Source of the DNA: Colletotrichum lupini
Lineage: Eukaryota; Ascomycota; Sordariomycetes; Glomerellales; Glomerellaceae
Assembly (NCBI RefSeq): GCF_023278565.1
Contig: NC_064676.1
Location: 4,464,001 to 4,528,000, forward strand
DNA length: 64,000 nucleotides
Reading direction: 5' to 3'
Shown: piece after piece, positions 24,248 through 35,998 of the stretch
How the letters are laid out: every line of letters starts with the position of its first letter
Position numbering within the stretch: the first letter of the stretch is position 1
Program-made: the position numbers and the translations under genes
The notes under the pieces: generated by a model
Database searches by the model: none
The model's input: only the letters and a program-made list of their open reading frames with translations
Told to the model about the DNA's origin: nothing

Positions 24248-26217
24248 ATGGCGCCGTACAACGAGGACGTGGAACTCAGTGCGATCAAGATCAAGGAAGA
24301 CTCCCTCACCCTCGGGAGCAGCTATAGCATGCGGCGGGAACCCATCTACGACCCGAGCCCCGCGCCGGGTGTCTTGAGCCGCGTGCTCGAGAGCTTCAGG
24401 CGCGCGCCCTCGCAAATGTCCGATGGCAGCATCCACAGGCCAAAGAGCAACTCATCTCTGGACCTCGAGCCCGGCCACGAGAGGGTGCTGAACGGCGTGC
24501 ACTACTACGATATCCGACTCGCCAACCTACAGACCTCGCACTCCCTCCTCTCGCGAAAGCTCAAGGGCCGGCATTTGCAGATGATTGCCATTGGCGGTTC
24601 CATCGGCACGGGACTGTTCGTGGCTTCTGGACAGGCGCTCGAGGTGGGCGGGCCGGCGTCATTACTGATCGCTTTTTCGCTCGTGGGCGCAATGTTGTAC
24701 TGCACATGTCAGGCGTTGGGGGAGTTGGCTGTTGCTTTCCCCGTTGCGGGTTCGTTCTCGGCATACTCCACGCGATTTCTGGACCCATCGTGGGGTTTTG
24801 CCATGGGTTGGAAGTGAGTATGCGCAGCACCTGCGCGCATCATTCGTGAGCGCCATGGAGAGAAGAGACCGCTGACGAAATACTACAGCTATGCACTGCA
24901 ATGGCTTATTGTACTACCTCTCGAAATCATTGCGGCTGCAATCACAATAACGTACTGGCAAGAGGGCATAACCAAGGCTTACTTTGTCACCATCTTCCTT
25001 ATTGGTATCGTCGCTATCAATCTCTTTGGTATTAAAGGGTATGGCGAAGCCGAGTTCATATTCTCAATTATCAAGATCATTGCGGTGATTGGCTTCATGT
25101 AAGTTTCCGTCTTCTCTTCGTTGCTACAGGGGTCTAATTCTGATCACCACGCAGCTTACTAGGGATCGTTCTCAACTGCGGCGGGACTCCAGACTCGGGC
25201 TATATTGGCGGTCGCTTCTGGCAAACACCGGGGGCATTCCACAATGGCTTCAAAGGCCTCTGTAGCGTCTTTGTCACCGCTGCCTTTGCTTTCGCCGGTA
25301 CTGAGCTGGTCGGTCTGGCAGCGGCCGAAGCGGCGAACCCTCGCAAATCCCTCCCAACCGCCATCAAGCAGGTGTTCTGGCGCATTACCCTATTTTACGT
25401 CGTGGCCCTTACTCTGATTGGGCTTCTTGTGCCCTACGACGAGGCCCGTCTCCTCGGTGCTTCCTCCTCCGCCGATGCGACCGCTTCCCCCTTTGTCATT
25501 GCCATCGAGAACGCCCAGATTGATATTCTGCCCTCCGTCATGAACGCCGTCATCCTCATCGCCGTCCTTTCCGTCGGTAACTCTGCCGTCTTCGGTTCCT
25601 CTCGGACCCTCGCCGCGCTGGCGGACCAGCACCAGGCCCCGCGTTTCCTCTCGTACGTCGACCGTAAAGGTCGCCCTCTGACGGCCATCGGCGTCGCGTC
25701 TGCCGTCGGTCTCCTCGCCTACCTCGCCGACTTGAAGCAGCAAGACCAGGTCCTCGACTGGCTCCTCGCCATCTCGGGCCTGTCATCCATCTTCACCTGG
25801 GCTTCCATCTGCCTCTGCCACATCCGCTTCCGCCACGCCTGGGCCCGTAAAGGCCACGGCCTGCACGAGCTCGCTTTCCGCTCCCAGGTCGGCATCATCG
25901 GCTCGTGGTGCGGCCTCATCATGAACGTCCTCGTGCTCATCGCCCAGTTCTGGGTCGGTGCTTTCCCCGTCGGCTGGGAGACTTGGGACGCCGAGTCCGT
26001 CGCGAAGAATTTCTTTTTGCGGTACGCCGCGTTCCCCATCGTGGCCATCATGTACGTCGCGCACAAGTTTTACTTCCGGACCGTCTTTATCCGTATCGAG
26101 GACATGGACGTCACTACGGGCCGAAGAGACTTTAACCTTGGTATCCTGGTTGCCCAGGAGCAGGAGGAGAGGCGGTCGTGGCCTAGGTGGAAGCGCGTGT
26201 ACAAGTTTTTGTGTTGA
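24248..26217 (+). CDS. Amino-acid permease (yeast AAT/APC superfamily), 612 aa, 3 exons
   Basis: Proton-coupled plasma-membrane uptake of amino acids is the family role. Exons are 24,248-24,813, 24,889-25,098 and 25,155-26,217, with GT-AG introns of 75 and 56 bp. Splicing gives continuous GWNYALQW and KIIAVIGFI. A hydrophilic N-terminal tail of about 104 residues with many Ser (likely phospho/ubiquitin control) is followed by the AAT signature LKGRHLQMIAIGG then SIGTGLF at residues 105-124. Later come the conserved EAEFIFSIIKI segment and, in exon 3, FAGTELVGLAAAEAANPRKS. These last two are hallmarks of fungal GAP-type permeases. About 12 membrane spans are visible and the length is normal. 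The start ATG is the first in frame and heads the long tail. Substrate range cannot be told from sequence: Gap1-, Agp-, Dip5- and INDA1-like proteins share all these motifs. Confidence 0.93.
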
Positions 26218-27182
26218 AGCAGCAACTCGTGTGTTTTGGGGGAGGATGCTGCTATTATCGACGTACAGAAGCGGTTGAAGAACCTCTTTTTTACTTTTTT
26301 GATGTTTTCTGGATATGGAAGCGAGGGGTATAAACAGCGTGGCGTATGGACATCCTGCGGGGGGAGGCTGATCTTGGTACTTTACACTTTTTTTTCTAAC
26401 CGTTTATGTTGATGCCGTGGTATACTCTATGCCCAGGTGATTGGAGATATCCGCCATATTTGGATGACCAAAGATCATGACCAGAAAGAATGGCTTCTAT
26501 TAGAATGGGTATGACACAACACACAGTTCCTGTCTGCATCATGGATCCTCACGGGCAGTGCCTAAATCGTGACATCCACTGTATAGCCATTGTCAGAAAA
26601 GGCAACTGTAACATCATCTGATACCCGTTGTTCACAGTGACAGTAGTCAGCTACTCTTCACGAGGTTCAGGTGCCGTGATTTTACAGTCGGCGCGTCAGT
26701 TCTACCAGCATCGTATCAATGCTTCCCAGTAGTGTTGTTTGCCAAGAAATCAAGTAGGTAGAAATGTGTTCGGTCTGTTGGATATCATGGGCTATGTCTG
26801 TACAGCAATACAAGCGGTAGAGGAACCTATTTTGAACCTTCTTCCTCGCCCTCCGCTCGCCCCTACTTCAAAACGTCTCCTCTATCTTCACCTCTCTGCC
26901 TTTCTCTCCTCTCTCTCATGGGTGGTACAGCAATTTTACATCCAGGTATTCTTTAGCCAGATATCCTACTTCCCGTAGTCCGAGAACCACTCCATCACGC
27001 GACGGCATGGTGGAAGGATGACTAACCGGGAAAGGAACAGCACACTGGCAGCAACAAAACGCTCCCGTGAATCATGGGCAGCGTGGCACAATACATTTAA
27101 TCGTAACAAGAACAGACAAGACACCGGGCCAGTGGCGCTGACTTCATCTTTCGAGGAATGCCAGGGTGTTCGTCCGTCGCGC
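26218..27182. other. Intergenic between permease and NTF2-like gene (tail to tail)
   Basis: The two genes converge here, so this holds both 3' ends. Only a C/T-rich stretch (about 26,840-26,920) stands out. No supported ORF or RNA gene. Confidence 0.7.
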
Positions 27183-28981
27183 TTAGAAGTCCCAAAAGCT
27201 CTTCTGGGCCGAGGTCAAGCCAGAGCCACCTTTGGGAGGAACGGCCTTGGGAATGTCCTCGAGGTCGTCATCTCCGTAGAGCCAGTTGCGGTTGGTGCCC
27301 TTCTTGCCACCCATGCCGTCTCCGGCGATGTGAATGCCCTTCGAGTCGCCCTCCTTCTCCTCTTTGACCTTCTTCGAGCCCATGCCGTCTCCAGCGATGT
27401 GAATACCGCCCTTGCCCTTTGAGGGCACCTGGGGCTTGTTCTCCTTCTGAGAGGCGGGAGACTCGTCATATGAATCCCAGTGGGAGTCCATGTTGCTCAC
27501 CACCTTCTTGCGGGAGTCGCTGACTGCGGGTCGCCCCTGCTGGCCTGACTGGCTCGGCGAATCATCTGTCATGGCGAAATGGGGGTCAAAGTCCTTGTGA
27601 CGATGGTTGAGGTTTGTAATGTTACCCAATGCGCGGTCAGAGTCGGTTCCAGGAAGGGGCTTGCCGTCTTCGCTGTACAGGTTGTTCTCATACAGGTGAA
27701 GGCCAGTGTTGTGCGCAGTGCCCTTGGGTCGGCCCGCGGGACGCGGTGTCTTTTGCGGGCCATCATCCTCGAAATCAAAGTGCGCCTCGGCGTCGCGGCG
27801 TCCCTTGACCTGTTGCTGCCGGGCGACAGGGGTCTCCTTAATCGCCGAGTTGTTCACATCGGTGTCCCAGTGGCGGACGTCTTGAGTGCGCAGTGTCTTC
27901 CCGGGCTTAATCTTTTGCGGCGTCGTGAAATCGTCGAAAGACCAACTGCTGTCGTGCTTGCTAGCCTTGGGACGACCCTCGGCAGGCTTGGGAGTATCTT
28001 GCGGGTCTGAGCCATCGGCGAAGTCAAAGTGCTGGAACTTCTTGGGGTTGGGTCTGTAGAACTTCTCGGGAGACTTCTGCTCGGGGCTGTCGGGCACATC
28101 TGCGTGCTCGTCGGCGTCGAACAAGCGACTGGGCTGGAAGTTCTTTCCGGCTCCAGCCTTGGGAGCGCCAAACTTGCTTGGAGACTCACCGCGCTCACGT
28201 CCGGCGCTGGGGGAGCTAGGTTCCTCGTGCTGGGGGCCAAGGATATCGTTGAAGGACCGTTGCTGAGGTCGGGTACCCGCATAAGGTGACACAACAGCTC
28301 GGGGTGCCTCTTCTTCCTGCTCCTCCCTGGGCGCAAACAGAGACAGAGAAGCATGGGGGTCTCGCAGCACATTGGTTGAGCTGCCTCGCGATCGGTGGGT
28401 CAACTCGTTGAAGTCGGGAGCCGGGGCATCGACCTTGCCGTTGGCCTTCAAGCCCTTGGTGATCAACTTGATTTGCTCCGTGCTATCCCGGATGGGCCAG
28501 TTGCGACCCGACTTTCCAATGATATCGCACTGCTTGAGAAGGGCGCCCTGGTCCCAAGATTGGCGAATCTGGGTGATCCTGCCCTCGCTATCGAAGTTCA
28601 CGACGTGCATCTGTTGACAACGGAGCGGTTAGCCAAGTTCAAGCTACAAAGTAAGGAACGCGGGGCAGCACAAACAATCGGAAGGTAGACAGTCCGGTCA
28701 GACAGGAAGTTGTCGTCGAGACCAGGCAGGTATGCGCCGCCGCTAGTGACAAACTCCAGGGTAGTGTCAACCTCTGCAGCGATAGCATCGCGGCCCTCGA
28801 CGATGTCCAGGATCTCCTCCTTCTTCTTCTTCACCTGGTTGCGCAAAGTGTTGAGGTGCTTGATGATATCGGTAGGACCATTGTAAGTGGTAGTGGTGGT
28901 AATGTAGTAGAGCGTCGCGTTGGGCGCGAGCAGCGACGAGTTGGGAGCAGTCAAGAACTGCTTGTACGTTGCGGCGGCCAT
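27183..28981 (-). CDS. NTF2-like domain protein with repetitive disordered C-terminus, 577 aa, 2 exons
   Basis: Exons are 28,981-28,676 and 28,610-27,183 with a 65-bp intron. Splicing joins DRTVYLPI to MHVVNFDSEG in phase 0. Residues 1 to about 150 have the pattern of an NTF2-like cone fold: a short helix at the start, a long Lys/Glu-rich helix, then beta strands with TLEFVTSGGAYLPGL and MHVVNFDSEGRITQIRQSWD. The rest is low-complexity and polar. It has repeated aromatic/acidic motifs (HFDF at 296, HFDF at 379, HFAM at 446, HWDS at 479, final FWDF at 574) and two exact GIHIAGDGMG copies (504-513, 527-536). The start at 28,981 has a good context (ctaccATGG). An in-frame upstream extension to 29,209 looks like leader. 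Homologues seem to be conserved fungal proteins of unknown role. I do not assign a function. Confidence 0.88.
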
Positions 28982-30667
28982 GGTAGCCTTTGGGGATTCG
29001 AACGTGAGGAATGCGACGGGAATGCGATGCGAAAATGACGGTTTGTTTACTTGGTATTGGTGGAGTGGGCTCGTTGGAGCTGTTGTTTGTGCACGGCTCG
29101 AGGGGTTCAAGCAGTTGCAAGAAGAAAGCTCAGCAGGGCCAGAGAGACAATGACATGAAGAGGACTGGCGAAGCTCTTGTTGCAGAAGAGGGAAAAATAA
29201 GGAAAACAACAGACGGAGAATGTGTGGGTGGCTCAGCCCAAAACAAGCAGACCAGATGAGTTGTTCTGGAAGGGGGAGAGGGAAAATGAAGGGATGGGCC
29301 TGCGACAGGGAAGCAGGAGGGAAGGGGAAAGCGCGACACGTCTTCTTTGGAGGAGGGGCCGTTTCTGGTCACATCTGGAGACAAAGTTCCCAGTACTTGC
29401 TAAAGCTCAGCCTTTCCTGCGAATGAGGGCGTAGCGACGTGACAAGAGAAGGTAGAGATTACCTCTGCTCTTGGGGGCCGAGCACCCCCAGACTCAGCCT
29501 TGGCGTGCCATTGGCCGTTCGCCTGTCCAGCAAAGAGATCCTAGACAAAGGGGACCTTGCTTCCTGACGTAGCAGAGTACAAGATTATCTGCCTTGTCAT
29601 GCTCATCGTCGTTCTGTCTTTCCTTAGCAGCGGCCCGCTCCATTACCACAACGCAGTAATAGAGTTTCCCAGAGATCTTTGTTTGCATTGCGTCCCGCTG
29701 CCTATTTTGCAGTAGGATACCGCGACATGACTCTGGCCCGCCTGCGGGAACGACGTCAAGGCTCGAGCAGTTCGCCTTCAGAGATAGAACCCAACAAGCT
29801 TCGACGTGTCATGTAACAGAACAGGAACCAAGTCACGGCCTGCGGCTCAACCACGATACGTGTAGGTACTGATGCGCAGGAGAATCCAATGATCTGCATG
29901 CGCGTGTTAAGGGCCTGTCTTGCGACCAAGGTAAACATAGCGCGGGAACCTCGTTGGACCAGCCCTAGGTATCCGTACGCCAATCGCACGTGGACAGCTA
30001 ACCATCGCCTATGATCGGCTCGGCCGGTTCACGTTTCCCCGCCAAAGTAGCATTTCCAAAACATCAACATCCTGTTGATGATGAAAGCGAGATAAAGGGG
30101 TTTGAAAGCTCATATGATCTAAGCAAGATTCGGTCTGCCTCCGTCCAATGAGGGCAGACTTGTCAATCCAGCGCAAATACGTCCTAATATCGACCGACAT
30201 GCAACAGAAGCACACTAGAAATGCAGGTCATGCACGCAGCACGACGCGCTTCTCATCTGCCCCTCGCCCCTCCTGTTGGTGGACGATTGGCGACCTGTGG
30301 TTGGTCTCTTTTCATCCCAGTCCCCTGTTTCATCCACGCTATTCAATCTCTTGTGGGTAGCGTTCCCGCCTGGGACCTTGCCGTCGGCCGAATCGGTCTC
30401 TAAGCAGATGGATGTAGTCACCGCAAAAGATAATTGCTAACACATGCTCAATGGTCGCCGCAGTTGAGGCTCTTTGGATTTCCCTTGGAATCAGAATAGA
30501 ATATGGAGGTTGCCACGGTTCTCTTCTATTCTCACACAGTGAATAGTTGTGATCATGGAATTATTAACTTGTTCTCTAGACCTTGATGTTTAGCACCCTG
30601 TCTAAGAAACCAGGACCTGTACCGAGCGTACGGTATCTATGTAGCACAAAATGTCTCGCTTCCCTCT
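28982..30667. other. Intergenic between NTF2-like gene and SDR gene
   Basis: Holds the promoter and leader of the NTF2-like gene (right of 28,981, minus strand) and the 3' side of the SDR gene. Only short random ORFs. A TTCGAA-containing stretch at 28,996 resembles a tRNA B box but has no tRNA around it. Confidence 0.65.
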
Positions 30668-31675
30668 TTAGCCGTTGACAATGACACCGCCGTTGCAGTG
30701 GATCGTCTGTCCGGTGATGCTTGCACTGTCGGTGGAAGCCAGGAAAACCACACACGTCGCAATCTCTGAAGGCTGCGACGGGCGTCCAATGGGACTTGTG
30801 AACTCCTTTTGAGCCTTTTCATTCATGGTCGCGGGGATCAATGGAGTCCAGACCGGGCCGGGTGCAATCGCGTTGACGCGAATGCCCTTGTCGCAGTATT
30901 GATTGCTCAACCCACGAGTGAAGGAGATGACGGCGCCCTTAGTGGAGGTGTAATCCAAGAGATCAGGACGGCCGATATAAGCGTTGATGCTGGCGTTGTT
31001 GATAATGGTTGCGCCCTTCTTCATGTGAGGTAAGGCGTATTTAGAAAGGTAGAAAATGGGGTGGATATTGGTGTTGAAAGTGTGAATCCACTGGTCCCTG
31101 CAATGTCTGTTAGTACGCGGGAAAAAGCAGCGAGCCGGCTTATACAACTAACTCCTTCAAGTCCTTGATATTCTCGACCATCATCTGGTATGCGGCATTG
31201 TTGAAGAGGATGTCGATGCCGCCGAGCTTCTCCAGCGCAGTGTCGACAATCTTTTGGCAATTGGCGGCATCAGTGATATCAGTTGCGATGAGGTGGCATT
31301 TGCGACCATAGGACTCGACACGCTTCTTGGTTTCCTGAGCATCCTCCTCCTCGTCAGGGAGATACGCAATGAGCGAATCGGCGCCCTCCATGGCAAAGAG
31401 AATTGCTGTGGCGCGGCCGATGCCAGAGTCACCACCAGTAATGACGGCTTTCAGGCCTTCAAGCTTTCCTGCAGCTTGATACAGCTTGGAGCCGCCATCT
31501 GCAGTTGGGACTCTGTCGAAAAGAGGGGTGACGGGCAGCTTTCCCTCCTTGCCGGGGAAGCTCTGGTCTGTGACCGGCACCTTGTAACCTGGTAACGAGT
31601 TGTGAGCTTTCTCTCTGTTGCGCAGTATCATGACATAAGTAACATACCTTCCTCGAACTGGGATTTGTCTGTCAT
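30668..31675 (-). CDS. Short-chain dehydrogenase/reductase (classical SDR), 297 aa, 3 exons
   Basis: Exons are 31,675-31,648, 31,588-31,153 and 31,097-30,668. GT-AG introns are 59 and 55 bp, and the joins give FEEGYKVPV and KDLKEDQWIH. A 28-nt first exon encodes MTDKSQFEEG. The Rossmann nucleotide site is TGGDSGIG at 60-67. NNAA is at 139-142. The catalytic Ser is S191 and the YxxxK pair is Y204 and K208. A PG motif is at 234-235. The N-terminal tail of about 50 residues before the Rossmann fold (PG...LPVTPLFD) is typical of the YghA/glucose-ribitol dehydrogenase-like subgroup, an NAD(P)-dependent oxidoreductase group often linked to stress or sugar/polyol metabolism. The true substrate is unknown. 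Length and residues suggest an active cytosolic enzyme. Confidence 0.92.
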
Positions 31676-34600
31676 TGTGGTGTGGGCGATTACTGAGCCT
31701 GTGGATGCACAGAGGTGTAGATGGATGAGCAATGTTTGGGATGTCAAGGAAGGACGGGACTTCTGAGGGAAAGAATTATAACGACCGAAGCAAAGACAGC
31801 AAGGAAGCTACTATCCATCGTGTCGTCAAGACAAGTATAGTAACTAGAAGGAGGTAGGTGCATAGGTAGAACGGTTACCCACATACCTCATCAACGACGT
31901 CATGGTGACTGCAATTACAGAAACATTGTGCGGTCTAGGCTCAGGCGCTATTTCCTTCCCTCACATGAATGCGCAAATAATTGGTTGAATTTCCGAGAGT
32001 AGGAGCTTTGCGGCTCTGTATTTTCTGATCGCACTCAACAACTCGATTCTTGCATGGGAGCCCGGAGACAACCGTCCGCTTGCACATTGGGTTGAGCTTT
32101 GCTGTGGTAACTCAAGAGCGGGACAATTCGTCCGGCATGATCTCCATCTGTCTCAATTGGACACTGTGCATCGCATGCCAAGGCTTCAGGCAGTCACCAC
32201 GGCGCATCTAGCATACTGGATCATGATATCAGCCTTAGCAATGACGTGGTCATCTCATGATGGGAGACATTCGGCCATCGTATCGGCGGGAGGGCCTATG
32301 CGTCCCCGAAGCTTGAGACCCCACCCCATTGCCGTTCCGTCCTCATAATGTACCCCGCACCCGGACCCGACACGGAGTGAGCCGAGAGCAGAATACCTCC
32401 CGTACGGAGGGCCCTGTGCACCGACATGACCATGCTCTCCCGGCCGTAGTTATGGATCCTCAATACAGCTCCTTATCGTTGACTTTGCCGGTGTTTCCCC
32501 TCCCTCTTCGGAATATAGGGGCCCAACCCCCGCTCATGCAAACCACGTCATAATCTGACCACTCCCCGTTCACTTTCTTTTTCCTGACGGGCCAACCTCG
32601 GGACACAGAGGTTTTAATCTTGAGTGTGTATTTGACATGCGGCACAGAAAGACAAGCAAACACGCCACAGCTGAGCCCTGAGGTCTTTGATGTTTGCTGT
32701 CATGGGACCCGGTCAACCGGTCATCGGATCGTCTGTGTTGTAGGCCGGACCTCAAATGCTGACGGGCGCCTTTAAGATTTGAGACGTTATCCTCATTGCC
32801 ACTTGCAAATTAACGGTTGTCGGATAGTTCACTGGTCCATCGAATTGATCATCAAGTGGCTGTGAATCATGAATCGACAGCTATCTTCAGCGAGTGAGAC
32901 AGTGAAGCTTAGAGCCCGCCAACTGCTTCAAGTGGCGCGCGTAGTAGGCAAGCCTCTCCCGAGAGAATGGCGTTTGACAGCCAAAGCCCGCAAAGAGGAG
33001 AAAGGAGCCCAGTCGCCAAAAGCGCCAATTCTCTCACATTCACGGACCCAGCTGTTGTCGTTGTTGGAGACAACGGGCCACAAAAGCCGTTGTTGAGAAG
33101 TGACATATCATTTAGCCTAAGGATTTGATGCTCGTCGACTTAGCGCAACGGCATTCTCGATCCTGCCTTCACATCAATCAGTTCTCGCACGCTCGCACTC
33201 AACAAAAGGAAGGGGCAGGAAGCTAAGTTGGTAGAATTTCTACGATGATCTGGTCGGCGAGCAGAAATTCGGTCCAGCCTACTTTCGACTCTTGAGGTGG
33301 CCCACGTAAGCGCCAATGAAGCAAATTACAGGATCGAGCGCATTGTTCACTATTTGAGCTGTCAGTCGGGGACGATCTGATCGAACTCGACTCTCCCCCG
33401 TGGGCCTGATACGATGAGCTACTGACCCCAATTATATCTCACCAAGTTGCATTTGCCTGGTTACCTATGGATACTTTGGCCGGCTGTTAAATGCACCTCG
33501 CTCTGTCAGTGCAATTTGATTGACACTGACAAGCAAACAAGTTCCGCGTGGGATGCCACCGCGGCTTCTGTCCGGCATTGCCAAGTTCAAACTTCAGACT
33601 TGCTCCTGGGACCTGAGTGAACAAGGTTCACTGCAACGTGCCTGGCGTAAAGTAACGCCTGCTAATTATCCAACCCTGGAGCTTCCTCGATTGGCGAATC
33701 CATTCAATACCCCTGGCTCCGGCAGGCTCCCCCGGCCTGTGCTACCCTGGTGTTTGCTTCGGTCTCGTTGGACCTCCTCCATCTCCATCCAACCTCAACT
33801 TTCTTTTCTGCTTTCATCCTCGACTTTCCTCCTCGAGACCGTCAGACCGCCTCGGCATTTGCTTGGAGGCATTTTCAAATACAGCCACGGCCATAATCCG
33901 ATACTGTCTGCCCGCCCCTCTCTGCCACCATTTGACAGGTCAGTCAACCAGTCAACCTGCACCGGCTCTGCCTGGATAAGCTTCCCCGTTGAACTTCGCG
34001 GTTCCGCACGACGTGGCCCACACATGTAGGTACTGGCAATTTTCGCATTCGTCGGCCGATGGCAATGACTCGCCAGCCTTTTGGCTAAACGAACGTTGGT
34101 CCCGCCGCGGGAAGGGCTGAACTAACGAGTGGTTCTTCGTACGGCCGATACACTGAGACAGTATTGTCCTCCGTTGCTGCCCATCCACCGATCCAATCTA
34201 ACTTCACTCGGGTATCCATGTCGTCCACTCTGGCTTACTCTGCCTTCTTTCGCATCGTACGATGGGCAAACTTGCCGAACGCCAGGCGGCCCTCGAGACC
34301 GAGAAAACTCTTCCAGATTATCGCAGTTTCCCGTAAGGGTACCATCAGCGTACCCCATGTACGGATAATGATGGTCCTTCGGCTTCGGCCGAATCGCAAC
34401 CACCCAATTCCCAGAGGCAAAATGCTCAAGGCAAGACATGCACCGAGGGACCACGTTGCGAAGCAGGCCTCAAAGAACCATCCTGATGCACAACAAATGC
34501 ATGGTTATCGGGTTCTTGTCTGCTTACCAGCAGGCTAAATACTTGGTCATAAACGATAACTGAGAGAGCCAGCATCGAGTCTCGACTGTTGTGGTCCCCA

Positions 34601-35998
34601 ACTTGCTGCTCCGACTAATGATTTCTTTTTCTAGGAGATAAAATAAGTCAATGCGGACTGACGATTTTCTCTGTCGATCAAGAGCTATGGCCTCTCGCCA
34701 CCAGCCATCTAGCAGGATCATAATAATACACTCTCGCTGCTTGCACATTGTGCACTTTTGAAGCTCCAAGATATGACGCTGCCCCCCTGGCCCGCGGTTT
34801 ATGGACCTGGTCACGATCCGGAGCCTTGGAACCCATCTCCGCTTTCATATCGAGCATCCGCCTGGGAGGCATGTACGGATACCGCGAGATCATCAATTTA
34901 ACAGTCATACAGGGAATCTCATCCTGATCACAGACTGGCTGGGTCTGTGAGGTGACACTTACTGGTTTGATGTGGTCCTTGAGGAAACCAATAGCCTCTG
35001 GCGTGACAAAGCTGATCAAACCTCTATCACAACCCATTCTTGTCACATACTCGCTACGGCGTATCATACCTGTCAGATTCTTGGGCGACGGAGCCATGCT
35101 TTTCAGACGAAAAGGGTTCCTCTTCTACGGACCAACGATGCCGAAGATCCAAAATAGTCCAGTCAGAAACCGACCCTAGTGTAGGACTGGCATCATCCCA
35201 CTCGACCCCGTATTACCTACTTTGTGGGGTTTTCTTTTCTCCAAGTGTGGATTCGCTTTCTCCCAAAGCATCTGTCTTGCAGATGAACAAGAACCACACG
35301 GAGTCGCGGAACTACCGGAGAGAAAATTGTCGTGCGCCTGGCGACTAGCAATTTCTCTGTGCGTATATGCAGGCCTGGTGGGCGACCCTGAACTTGTCAA
35401 TCCCAGTCAAACCCTGGACGTGGGCGTGGCTGTCCTGAACCCTGCTTCCTCGCGGCAGCTGCAAGTTGCGTCCTGTCTCTCCATCATGGCGCAGGATGTA
35501 CTGCTAAGCCAGCAAGTGACCCGATTGAAGGTATTGCTTTTCCATCTTTGCATCTCGTATAGCTGTCGTTTTTATCGCAATGGCGGTGTTAACCACGGAT
35601 TATCGGCACGGAGAACTTGGCCTTAAGAGGAAGATTTCTGAAGCGAAATTTCGTTGTAAAAGAAGGTTTTCTGGAACATGCAATCTTTAGATGGAGAAGA
35701 ACACGATTTGGGCCTGGGGTGTTTCAATCTAAAGTAGTTGAGAGAGATACACTCTCAAGACCTGGTCCCCTCGTGGGGAACCGGTACATGTATGGGTGTT
35801 TTCTTTTTCCTCTCTGAGCTCCCTACCCCCCACTGAGTATTCTTTTCTGACATATGGGATGGCGCAAGTTGGGCCACATACGCCAGGCTGAGAGTGGGAG
35901 GGCTTATAAGATCTCGCCATCCGCGTTTCCGTGTCAGTGGGAGCCCCGATGTCTCTGGTGTTTTGCCTGAGCCATACTTCGCCATCTCGACTTACAAC
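31676..35998. other. 4.3-kb intergenic region, divergent promoters
   Basis: Lies between divergently transcribed SDR and rhodopsin-like genes. Open frames here (for example 33,520-34,029 or 35,222-35,626) begin with TTG, have no family resemblance and are not supported. A C/T-rich stretch near 33,700-33,850 resembles a fungal promoter or leader but is followed by no recognisable gene. Confidence 0.6.
35905..35910 (+). promoter_or_regulatory. TATA-like box of rhodopsin-like gene
   Basis: TATAAG lies 94 bp upstream of the ATG at 35,999. The position is suitable for a core promoter. No experimental start site is available. Confidence 0.4.

Noticed and set aside
28985..29015. Sequence resembling a tRNA B box on the minus strand (GTTCGAATCCC)
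   Set aside because: No A box at the right distance, no acceptor or anticodon stems, and it lies in the leader of the NTF2-like gene just before its ATG.
33520..34029. 169-codon ORF in the intergenic region
   Set aside because: Begins with TTG, has no family resemblance, and its composition follows the C/T bias of the strand.
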